43,332 nt of DNA, from positions 1 to 43,332 of the forward strand of contig QANT01004444.1 of the NCBI GenBank assembly GCA_003254885.1. Direction: 5' to 3'. This document shows, piece after piece, positions 34,894-43,332 of the stretch. The number at the start of each line of letters is the position of its first letter. Position 1 is the first letter of the stretch. Under the pieces are notes generated by a model. That model ran no database searches. It saw only the letters and a list, made by a program, of their open reading frames with translations, and had not been told where the DNA came from. This stretch comes from Purshia tridentata (taxonomy: Eukaryota > Streptophyta > Magnoliopsida > Rosales > Rosaceae). Both the position numbers and the translations under genes were made by a program.

Positions 34894-35682
34894 ATGTCGA
34901 GCAAGAAAGAAGAGAAATCTCAGGCTGCGGCTGAAAGGATCAAGGCTGCAGCCTTGACTGCTGCTAAAGGTCTTAGTCGAGCTCAGGCTGAAAGGGCTGC
35001 TTCTGCTGCTGCCCGAAATGTTAATGCTTATGGGCAGAAAGAAGAAGGACCCAGCAGATGGCAGGAGAAAAGGGAAGCCAAGAGACAGATGTATTTGATG
35101 AGTACTGAAAAGGCAGTGAGATTGGGTGAACGGAAAGACCTTAAGTCTAATGTGTCTACCATTGGTAGTGCAGCTTCACAATGCCAGAAGTGTTTCCAAC
35201 CTGGGCATTGGACATACGAATGTAAGAATGAACGTGTTTACATCTCTCGGCCCTCTAGGACCCAGCAACTCAAAAATCCTAAACTGAAGATGAAGTTGTC
35301 AATATCCTACGATTTGGATAACCCAGATACTAAGAAGGAAGAGGAGAGTAAAAACCAGTCAAAGAAAAGCAAGAGGAAGCATCGGGCAGCTTCTGATTCT
35401 GGCAGTGATAGTGAAGCTTCAGTTTTTGAGACTGATAGTGGGGCATCATCAGTTACAGGATCAGATTATTCTTCAGAGGAGAGTAGTTCAGATTACAGTT
35501 CATCAACTGATTCAGAGGAGGAGAGGAGGCACCGGAGGAAGAAAAAGAAGCAAAAGATGGCAAGGAGGCGTAGAAGGTACAGCTCATCATCTGAATCTTC
35601 TGATTCAGAGTCAGCTTCCGAATCTGATTCTGATGATAGGCGCAGCCGGAGGAAGAGCAGGAGGCACAGCAGAAAGCGTTGA
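34894..35682 (+). CDS. CCHC zinc-knuckle protein, ZCCHC10-like, with SR/acidic tail
   Basis: A single coding exon of 262 aa. Residues 1-50 are an Ala/Lys-rich helix ([20 protein letters not shown]), then [25 protein letters not shown] retroviral-type zinc knuckle follows, [14 protein letters not shown], with C97, C100, H105 and C110 in CX2CX4HX4C spacing. [19 protein letters not shown] follows, the conserved ZCCHC10 segment after the knuckle. From about 155 the tail alternates Ser/Asp/Glu runs with Lys/Arg blocks and ends in [14 protein letters not shown], like SR-type nuclear RNA-binding proteins. The family probably binds RNA or works with splicing factors, but its function in plants is not established. 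The ATG follows stops in the leader, so the start is firm. Confidence 0.92.
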   Translation: MSSKKEEKSQAAAERIKAAALTAAKGLSRAQAERAASAAARNVNAYGQKEEGPSRWQEKREAKRQMYLMSTEKAVRLGERKDLKSNVSTIGSAASQCQKCFQPGHWTYECKNERVYISRPSRTQQLKNPKLKMKLSISYDLDNPDTKKEEESKNQSKKSKRKHRAASDSGSDSEASVFETDSGASSVTGSDYSSEESSSDYSSSTDSEEERRHRRKKKKQKMARRRRRYSSSSESSDSESASESDSDDRRSRRKSRRHSRKR

Positions 35683-36885
35683 TTGATGTAATCGAGCAGA
35701 AAAGAGAATTTTCATGTATGGTTCAAAGATCTGTTGTGGTTTACTTGTCAACCAATGGACATCAACAAGCTCAATCGAATTAGTTCAGCTGTGATTGTGG
35801 GGCTTTCTAGATGAGGGATATGCATGTTGTCAATTTGGGCCCAATAATCTTTGTAGATGTTTCTTGTGTTTTCTTTCATTTTGACTTTGACATTATTTGA
35901 AGTTGTACTGTACTTGAGTGGCTGTTTGATAAATCAAGCTTTCTTCGGTGAACTTCCATTGTTTTCAAACTTTTTAAGTTTTGCATACAACGGTTTACTT
36001 TTTCGCCTAATCCTAAGTATTTATATGATTTATCTCTTTCATAAAAGTCGCCTGAATGACATGTGAGAGTAGGGCTGTATTCAAGATTTGTATCCATACA
36101 AATATATCTCATCATGCTTTATTGGGCTAAGCTCTGAAGGTATCGATTCTTGCTGGGTGGAATGCAGATCCTAGAAGAAAATTCAGCTGCAAGCACCTCT
36201 GACCCGGATTTTTCTGTTGCAAAGTTCATGAAGTCGTCAATCTACTATTTGAGTTTGTTCTTTTCACTAACAATAACTCTAGAGAGACCCTGGCCAAAAA
36301 AAAAAAAAAAACTCTAGAGAGACAATATCGAGTGTAGGCACTTGCCCCTACTCACCAAATTTGTCACCCATTGAAGGGCTTTTCCTTTAGTCTTCCAACA
36401 TTGAATATTTATTTTAATAAAAAGTGATGAGTTTTGTGAAATTGAATTATCAGCCGAGAACAAAATAAGTGATGGATTTTGTAATTTTGTTTATAGAAAT
36501 TTAGGATTAAGTACCTAGTTTCAATACTTTTTTAAAAAATCAGTTTTGCTCATACTTTTTAGGTTTGACTACTAACTATTGAACTTAATTTTTAGAATAG
36601 GTCACAAATTTAAAGCCCAAAACAGGGCTTTATTTGTTTGACAAATTTGCCCTTCTATTGTCCTTTGGCCCACATATGATGGGTCTTAAATAAAATTTAT
36701 AAAGTTTTGACAAAATTATCCTTGATACTTTTATATTGTCTTGCAAATTAGTTAATATAGTCTCAACTTCAATTTTAATTGTGACTGTACGACACTCAAC
36801 TTCAAATTTAGTTGTGACTGAATGACAGTCACAGCTAAATTGTGATACAGTCACAGTTAGGTTGTGACTGAATTGAAATTTTTTT
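35683..36885. other. 3'UTR of CCHC gene and AT-rich spacer
   Basis: The 3'UTR covers roughly the first 400 bases. An A-run at 36297-36310 is followed by a duplicated ACTCTAGAGAGAC. At 36780-36870 a unit like GTTGTGACTGAATGACAGTCACAG recurs about four times with variants. No gene seen. Confidence 0.45.
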
Positions 36886-37045
36886 TAAGAGAAATTATAT
36901 TACAATATAGTATAAATAGAGGTCAAAATAATACTTTTACTCAATATAATACTTAGCATAGTGGATAAGAGAAATTCTATTACAATATAGTATAAATAGA
37001 GGTCAAAACAATACTTTTACTCAAAATAATACTTAGTATAGTGGT
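36886..37045. repeat. 80-bp tandem duplication
   Basis: 36886-36965 and 36966-37045 are near-identical 80-bp copies starting TAAGAGAAATT and containing TACAATATAGTATAAATAGA. A third partial copy of ACAATATAGTATAAAT is at 37142. Confidence 0.88.
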
Positions 37046-37502
37046 GGGAGTTGTCTTTTTCAACTTACCAAGACAATCACAACTAAATTGTAAGACAGTC
37101 ATAGTTAAGATGTGATTGAATTGATTTTTTTTAGTTTTAATACAATATAGTATAAATTAATATAATAGTATGAATGTAACATATATATATATATATTATT
37201 ATAGTGGCATGTGATGTAATATTTGTAAATTATAATGTCCTTTACTATATTATTATGTTTGAATTTTCAACTAGTACCTAATTTAAAATGCTATTAAATT
37301 TTGGTATCTAAACTAAAAAATTATTGAAATTTGGTATTTAAAGTCAATTAACTTAAAGAAATATACTAAAAAAAACTGTAATGTGAAAGATCGTTTTCTA
37401 AGATCACAACCATGAAATATCTTCTATGGAGATGAGGAAAAACACTTTGGTAGAAATTAACATCTCACCATACACATATAAATAAAATTTACATTTCACT
37501 TT

Positions 37503-37803
37503 AAGAAAATTACAAAAATAGTCCACTTATTATTCGTTGTCTTATTTTGGTATATAAATTTTTTTAAGTTCTATATTAGTCTAATAATTGTCTCTTTGTT
37601 CCATTTTGATCCAAAATAGACAATTTTATCCCTCAAAATCAACTCATTAATATAAAATTAAAGGGTAAAATTGTCCAATTTTGCCCAATTTGGACCAAAA
37701 TAGGACTTTCAGATAATTCGTTAATCAATATGGCACTTAAAAAAATCTGCGGACCAAAATGAGACTTAGTGAATAATAAGTGGACTATTTATGTAATTAA
37801 CTC
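37503..37803. mobile_element. 301-bp MULE-type MITE downstream of SFT2 gene
   Basis: A 9-bp target duplication TTTCACTTT is present at 37494-37502 and 37804-37812. Arms are inverted: AATTACAAAAATAGTCCACT at the left against AATTACATAAATAGTCCACT (reverse complement of the right end), continuing TATTATTC. The interior is also largely palindromic (TTTTGGTCC/GGACCAAAA blocks). No coding capacity. It sits 141 bp past the SFT2 stop codon, so it may lie in or next to that transcript's 3' end. Confidence 0.8.
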
Positions 37804-37943
37804 TTTCACTTTCATATGTTGTGACGTTTAGGTTGGATTGCTTGCCTCATTTTAAGTGCAAAACCACAAAAAACTCAAATGTAGATAGGGAATCATTTCC
37901 TCCAATGGATAAGTCCCAAGCCTTCTTGTCACTGGATATCAGC

Positions 37944-40900
37944 CTAAAAATCGGTGTCAAAACAAGATTCCATGATCTTGGATACCATGGACCTTGCAAA
38001 AGGGATGTAGCTCAAGCTATACCTGTTACTCAGAAGACAAAATAAAGGCACGCTAAGAATTGATAATTTTGGAAACAGTAGTGTATTCATGAAGACTAGT
38101 TACTACACACTGTAATAGTTTTTATTCTAATACAAAATCAGGTATACATAAACTTGAACGTTATCAAACTTTGACATATTTTATAACATATTACTTGAAG
38201 TTAAGCTTTCACATTAACATTCGACTTTATATGACCTAAAACTTAAGGTAGGTTTCAACCAGTTTGACAATTGAATCATTTTATTTTTGTCCTTTTAGTT
38301 TTTTTCATTTTTCAGTTTGCAAATTGACTTAAATTGAAAATTGAAAAAATTGAAACTTTATGAGGGGAATAAGAAATGACACTAAACCGCGGATGGGTAA
38401 TTGTAATTAGCTGTTTGGTTTATTAGTTTCAAAATTGTATGAGTCTTGGGGTTTGATAGGTTTGATTTAAATTGATTAGCAAATTAAGTTCTTAGAAATT
38501 TTGTAGGTTTAATATGATTTTTGTTGTGAAATTGTGTTTCTGTGTTGGAGCTTGCTGGGAACACTGCTTAGGATAGTAAACCATACCAAGGCACACCCAA
38601 CTGTGATGAGGAACAATTAGAGACACATATTAAATATTAGGCTTATTCGTGCAAATGCCCTCTGAAACAAAAATTTTTTTTCTCACTTTACGCCCTTAAA
38701 GTTAAATCTTTACACTTTGCCCCTGATTTTTACAAATCACTCCTATAAGGCAAGTTTCGTCAAGTCCATCAATGGTTCTGTTAAAAAATCCGACGTGGCA
38801 CCTACATGGTTGTAGTTGATGAAACTTAACTTATGAGAGTTATTTGTAAAGTTCGGAAAGCAAAGTGGGAAGATTCAAGTTTAAAGGGACAAAGTGAGAA
38901 CAAAAAAGTTTGTTTCATGGGGTATTTTCGTGAATAAGCCTAAATATTATAATAACACGGTCTAAGTTGTTGGATGAAAATCCAATGGTGTACATCATAT
39001 TATGAGTCTTACTTTCCAAATCATGTGTAGGAGACTGAGTGAAGCAAGTGCTCAAGTAATCAGCTCCATTATTAGTTTACTTTATTTATTTGAAAAGATT
39101 AGATGCAGGAGGGTTTAGGAACGGTTTTGTGTTATAAATGATTGGATCTTCATGGGTTTTGGGCTGTTAACAAATATATATATCTTTAGGTTGTCCGAAA
39201 ATTCCGTGCCAGCATTTAAATGAAATGAAACAAGAAAATTAAAGGATAGATAACACACCAAGGAAGAGAAGGCCAAAGGAATGAAGAAGATTCTTAGTAT
39301 TTGAACAGTAGAAACTACTATTTCGGTTGTTTTGGAGAAGAAGAATACTACTATCTGAACAGTATTCCTATTCTTTGAATTAGAAGATGACAAAGAAGAA
39401 GTTTTTAAAACAAATGTTTCTTAAATCTCGTGTGTGTACAAACCTTAGGTTTTATTTGGTGTCATTGATTTAGGCACTAATATGTCATAATCTGCACTCT
39501 CATAGAACACTCAGGGTGTGAAAAATAAGAAAATCAATTACTATAATGTGACTTCAGTTAATAGCATTATTTTATGGTATCAACTATCAACATATTTCCC
39601 AATTTTTTTTCTATAATGTAACTTCAGTTATCCCAAAAATACAAAACTTTTGTGCTAAAATTATATGCAACATTAAAAGCATGTGGACCTCAACCCCACT
39701 TTAACATGTGAATGAGATTGATAGAAGACAACCATAACAAGATGTAAATGCTGTCACATACCAAATTAATGCACCAAACTCCAAAATTATTGCGAAAAGT
39801 GTCAAAAATTTGTTATGGACCTGCTCAATGGAAACATTGCAAACAAGAAAATTACTAAACATCAGAAACCAAAATTATTCCAAGGAAAACAACAATATTC
39901 AAAATATACAACATAATATAAGTGATTGAAGAAAAAAGGGGGGGTGGCACAACTTACATAAAGTGCACAAAACAATCCAATTATTATACTTGCAAGGTAT
40001 ATGGCTGTTGCATAAATACGGACAGGATCAAGCATCATTGTCACTTGCCGTTTAGGGCCTATGAGGAATGCTGTGCTGCCAAACAAAAGCATGCAACTTA
40101 ACATCTAAAGTGGAGAAATTTGCCCAAGACAACGTAAAAGGGGGAAATATAGAATACAGACATCTAGGAAATATAAAAGGTATTAAAAATTATTTATTTG
40201 TGAAAAAATTTCAAAGCAGAAAAGAAAAAAAATTTTAAGCTAGTAAAACAATCTGAATGCTGAAAAAAAAGGATCAAATATGCTGGTTCCTACAGGGAAT
40301 GTGATGGGTTTGAGCCAGGACAATGTCACTTAAGTTGCTTAGCCAAGAAGAAAAAAAAAAGGAGCAAATATGCTGAACCATTAAATTCCAGTCAAAAAGA
40401 GATTCTGCGTTCTGAAATTTTAGTGTCACAAAATTTCAAGGTTGGAATTACTTGTTTCTTCTCTTTTCTTTAGCTAAGCACGCAAGGTGTTAGCTTGACT
40501 GAAATAATTTGCTACCTTTGCAAAATTTGTAAACAAATAATTTATCAAATTTTAAGCAACTTATGGAACTTGTCCTCCATTTTGAACCCCAATAATTCCC
40601 TGTCATGTGACAGCAATTAAACTGAAGATTCTTATAAAAAATAAATAAAACACACACACAATTAAACTGAAGAAAACAGAGTTAACCTCATCTTCAGTGG
40701 AAGGTTTCCCACAACATTGTGCTCAATTTGTAGATAGAATTACAATTCCCCAGCGGGAATAAAAGAGGGAAAGAAATGCAAACACAAGTAACTAATTGAT
40801 TAGGTCCAGGCAGACAAAAATGTGCACTTTCTGTAACATGGATCGCATGAGAAGCAAAATCTAAGAGAAACCTTCCAAGTGAGTCTTATCACAAAAAATA

Positions 40901-42242
40901 TAAATAAAAAAGCAGACAAACCTTCCAAGTGAAAGCAGATTTCCAAGTGTGAATGTAATTCCAAACTTGATTGGATTGAAGAAAACAAGCATCGACTGTC
41001 ACATGAGAAGAAAAGAAGCCTTCATTTTAGTACCGCAGAAGGCCACCAATATCTATTCAAGTCAATTTTCAGTTGTCCATTAATTATGCAAAATAAAATT
41101 ATTAGATCACTTTAACTTAACCTAAACATTGAAAATTATCAAGATTATGAATTCCAAGCTCCCAGAAACACATTAAACAGCATATATAGGCCAATTGTTT
41201 GCTTTTTTTTCCCTCAATGCCATCCCCAGTAAAAGCTTGTATATACTAAATATATAAAGTTGTTATGTCCGGTCGGACAGTCTGTCCTATGATGAATCAG
41301 GTTTCTCAATTTTTAAAATTTTGAGGAAATAAAAAATAGAGAAGATATACTGGCAACAAAGTAACTAAAAATTGTACAAGTAATAATGATTTCTCTTTGA
41401 AGCAATATAGTTCAAATGAAAGGAAGTAGTTTATAAGTGTCTCAAGTGTATACAGACTATAACAAATCTGACTCATGGCAAGTAATCACCAAGAAAGCAT
41501 TTAGGTATGTGATAAGCATTGACCTCCCCAACCTTCATTGCCCTTTTGGAAGAAAATCATAAATCTACAAGCATTGTACCCATTATATTGCAATGTACGC
41601 TCTTGGATAAATCACAAGAAAAATATCATTTTTGTTGTGAGTAAAAGTATGTGAATACAATTCAAGGACACAAATCAACTGTCATTGAATGACTCCTCCA
41701 TTCACTAATGCAGCAGATTACGATTACCCACCAATCTGCATTCACATGTATTTTAGGTTTCAATAGTAACAGTATGAATAAATGGGAAGTGGGAAGTAGG
41801 AATAGAAATATAGGTAGTAAGCAACCATAAAGAAAAGCACAACTAAAATGAAAGAAAGTATTAGAAGATGCTTAAACTTACCAAGAGGGTACAAGTTAAT
41901 CCGGCAGACAAGCATATAGCGAAACCGTAAAACCTCTGTTTAGTTTAATCACAATCAGAGAAAAATATAAAAAAGAATAAAAATAAAAATAGGGAGAAAA
42001 TTGAGTAAAGATAAAAAAAGGAATTGCAGATCTGGGAATGAGAGTTGAGTATGTAAATATTTACTTACCTGTTTAGTGGACAAGGTGCAGTTGCGATTGA
42101 AGTCGTCCATGAAAGAGAAGGGGGAGTCAGCATCCTGCAGAGCAGCAGAAGAAGAAGAAGCAGCTTCACGTCCGTAGTCCTCATCGACCTCCATCCCCAC
42201 CAGCATCTTAACCTTCTCAAATGCTTGGTTCATTTTCTCCAT
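37944..42242 (-). CDS. SFT2/Got1-type vesicle transport protein
   Basis: A small four-helix Golgi membrane protein; yeast Sft2 acts in fusion of endosome-derived vesicles with the Golgi. Exons in transcript order: 42242-42069, 41935-41882, 40995-40922, 40075-39958, 39820-39762, 38022-37944; total 185 aa, the normal plant length. The cytosolic N-terminus MEKMNQAFEKVKMLVGMEVD is the family's conserved start, then an acidic Ser-rich linker and FNRNCTLSTKQRFYGFAICL. Hydrophobic segments are at about 61-78, 79-100, 120-140 and 142-162, with the conserved loop STAFLIGPKRQVTMMLDPVR (101-120) between. It ends YSLSYIPFARSMVSKIMESC plus FDTDF. The last exon lies 1.7 kb past the previous one because intron 5 has grown and holds a MITE. 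An open frame on the opposite strand at 37821-38045 is a shadow of it. Confidence 0.95.
38640..38940. mobile_element. 301-bp MULE-type foldback MITE in SFT2 intron 5
   Basis: A perfect 9-bp target duplication TAAATATTA is present at 38631-38639 and 38941-38949. The left end GGCTTATTCGTGCAAATGCC pairs with the right end, whose reverse complement is GGCTTATTCACGAAAATACC, and pairing continues for over 100 bp per arm (AAACTT / CACTTTG blocks), leaving a short loop around GACGTGGCACCTACATGG. No coding capacity. Confidence 0.88.
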
Positions 42243-42754
42243 TTCCCTCTCTCTAACACAATTCGCACACTCAGATCCAACTTCAAATTCTTTCTTCTTA
42301 GCTTCTGCCAGAATAATCTTTTTTTATATTTTTCTTTTTTTGTTAATTTAGGAAAGCGACAGAGTTTCTACAGTCTAGTGTCTAGACCAAACTGCCCAAG
42401 GCTGCCCAGCAATTCAACCTCCAAAATCATTTCTATCAACGGTATAACCCCAACAATTTTGGCAAATACTTGGTGCACGCCCAATTCATTTTTTGTTAAA
42501 ATAATGATCAAAATAAAATTATAAAAAAGTGTATTGTTTAAAATATTTAAAAATATTTATTAATTTATTTATAATTAAAGCCTTTTAAATCTTCTGTCCC
42601 AAATAATTTATTCTGTCTTTAACCACAAAACTTGAGATATTCTTTTAAATTTTTATTTTATTTTGAAAAAAATTATTTTTTTATTAATTTTGTGAATAGA
42701 GAATAGAGAGAGATAAATTATTTGGACTCTTACTGTGCAGTCGAAATCTATATG
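42243..42754 (-). promoter_or_regulatory. SFT2 gene 5'UTR and promoter region
   Basis: The leader just upstream of the ATG is GA-rich on the coding strand (GAGAGAGGGAAATGG). Beyond 42520 the DNA becomes very AT-rich. No defined box was assigned. Confidence 0.4.
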
Positions 42755-42886
42755 TCAAAAGCCAAAATTACAAGTATTTAGGTATCGGCCCAAGCTATAC
42801 CGACCACCTTTTACTACTAATCAAAAGCCAAAATTACAAGTATTTAGGTATCGGCTCAGGCTATACCGACCACCCTTTACTACTAA
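42755..42886. repeat. 66-bp tandem duplication
   Basis: 42755-42820 and 42821-42886 are two 66-bp copies starting TCAAAAGCCAAAATTACAAG and ending TACTACTAA, differing at three positions. Because 66 is a multiple of three, a repeat-bearing open frame runs across it by chance. Confidence 0.93.
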
Positions 42887-43332
42887 GTTGACCACCTTTT
42901 TTTTTTCTTTTTTATTCCCTTTTTGCCCCTCCAGTAAAAAAAAAAAAATTTCTCTCTTCCTCCTTCCCTCACCGGACCACCCACCCCACCCCACCCAGAC
43001 GTTGACGCGACCTCACTTAGCCATCGCGCCACCCACCCCACCCAACCCAGCCACTGGTGCGACCCCACTACACTTTGCCTGTTTAGAAACTTTTCGACAC
43101 TGGTGTGTTGAAATTTTTGTGATTATTCGACATTCTATTGTCGAACTTATGCAGTATTTTCGATAAGCAATCACCGAATGGAGGTATTCTACCGAACATA
43201 TTACTTATATTCAGTCATAAGTTACCGAACATTTTTTTATTTTTCGACAGCATGCTACCGAATGAGTTTATAGAGAGCTGGTGACTGGGGTGAAGTCACG
43301 CAATAGCTGGGTTGGGTGGGAATTGGGTCGTA
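42887..43332. other. Repeat-like DNA at the right edge
   Basis: A C-rich block with CCACCCCACCC repeats (42970-43050), then four ACCGAA motifs (near 43173, 43191, 43224 and 43257). Such spaced short motifs recall transposon subterminal DNA, but no terminus is visible before the window ends. Confidence 0.35.

Noticed and set aside
37821..38045. Plus-strand ORF ending in IPVTQKTK
   Set aside because: It is antisense to the last SFT2 exon, which has the conserved YSLSYIPFARS motif on the other strand.
39115..39393. 92-codon minus ORF as a possible final SFT2 exon
   Set aside because: It lacks the conserved C-terminal motif, and the true last exon lies further downstream.
39862..40104. Truncated SFT2 protein ending by read-through of exon 4
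   Set aside because: Exons 5 and 6 were found at 39820-39762 and 38022-37944 with matching phases and conserved sequence, so the gene is complete.
42735..43166. 143-codon ORF with two 22-residue repeats
   Set aside because: The repeat is a 66-bp DNA duplication followed by low-complexity C-rich sequence; there is no coding signal beyond openness.

Overview
The window is nuclear DNA of a eudicot plant. Genes are split by short AT-rich GT-AG introns, intergenic DNA is AT-rich, and plant-only families are present (plastid dihydrolipoyl dehydrogenase, OEP16-2 envelope protein). The gene and repeat style would fit a woody rosid such as a Rosaceae species, but that is an impression and not proven here.

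Layout. 1-7000 is accessory DNA: a CACTA transposon end (1-476), a 1-kb Mutator-like non-autonomous element (1547-2564) inserted in one copy of a 229-bp tandem duplication, and unrecognised TE-like or degenerate DNA. 7140-7660 (+) is the ribosomal protein gene RPL29. 9478-13887 (-) is a plastid dihydrolipoyl dehydrogenase (15 exons, 577 aa). Divergent from it, behind a 2.9-kb gap holding a hAT-like element, 16779-27001 (+) is the PP4 regulatory subunit 3 (SMEK/PSY2L-type; 24 exons, 881 aa); its large first intron carries a tRNA-derived SINE, an assembly N and a PIF/Harbinger-like MITE. 28100-29524 holds two adjacent terminal-inverted-repeat elements. 29999-31827 (+) is OEP16-2 (7 exons, 184 aa) with an ABRE/RY promoter signature. 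32326-32745 (-) is a broken 3' fragment of a FAD2 oleate desaturase. 34894-35682 (+) is a CCHC zinc-knuckle protein like ZCCHC10, with a 1-kb 5'UTR intron. 37944-42242 (-) is a SFT2/Got1-type vesicle transport protein (6 exons, 185 aa), with one 301-bp Mutator-like MITE in intron 5 and another of 301 bp just downstream. The right end (42.7-43.3 kb) is repeat-like with a 66-bp tandem duplication.

The genes are unrelated housekeeping or seed genes, each with its own promoter; there is no operon or pathway cluster. All exon models were built by eye from conserved protein motifs, GT-AG junctions and phase continuity; each listed exon set sums to an uninterrupted reading frame. I found no convincing new biological system. 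The strongest non-gene signals are the Mutator-like insertion with its own empty-site control, the pair of 301-bp MITEs around the SFT2 gene, and the FAD2 relic.
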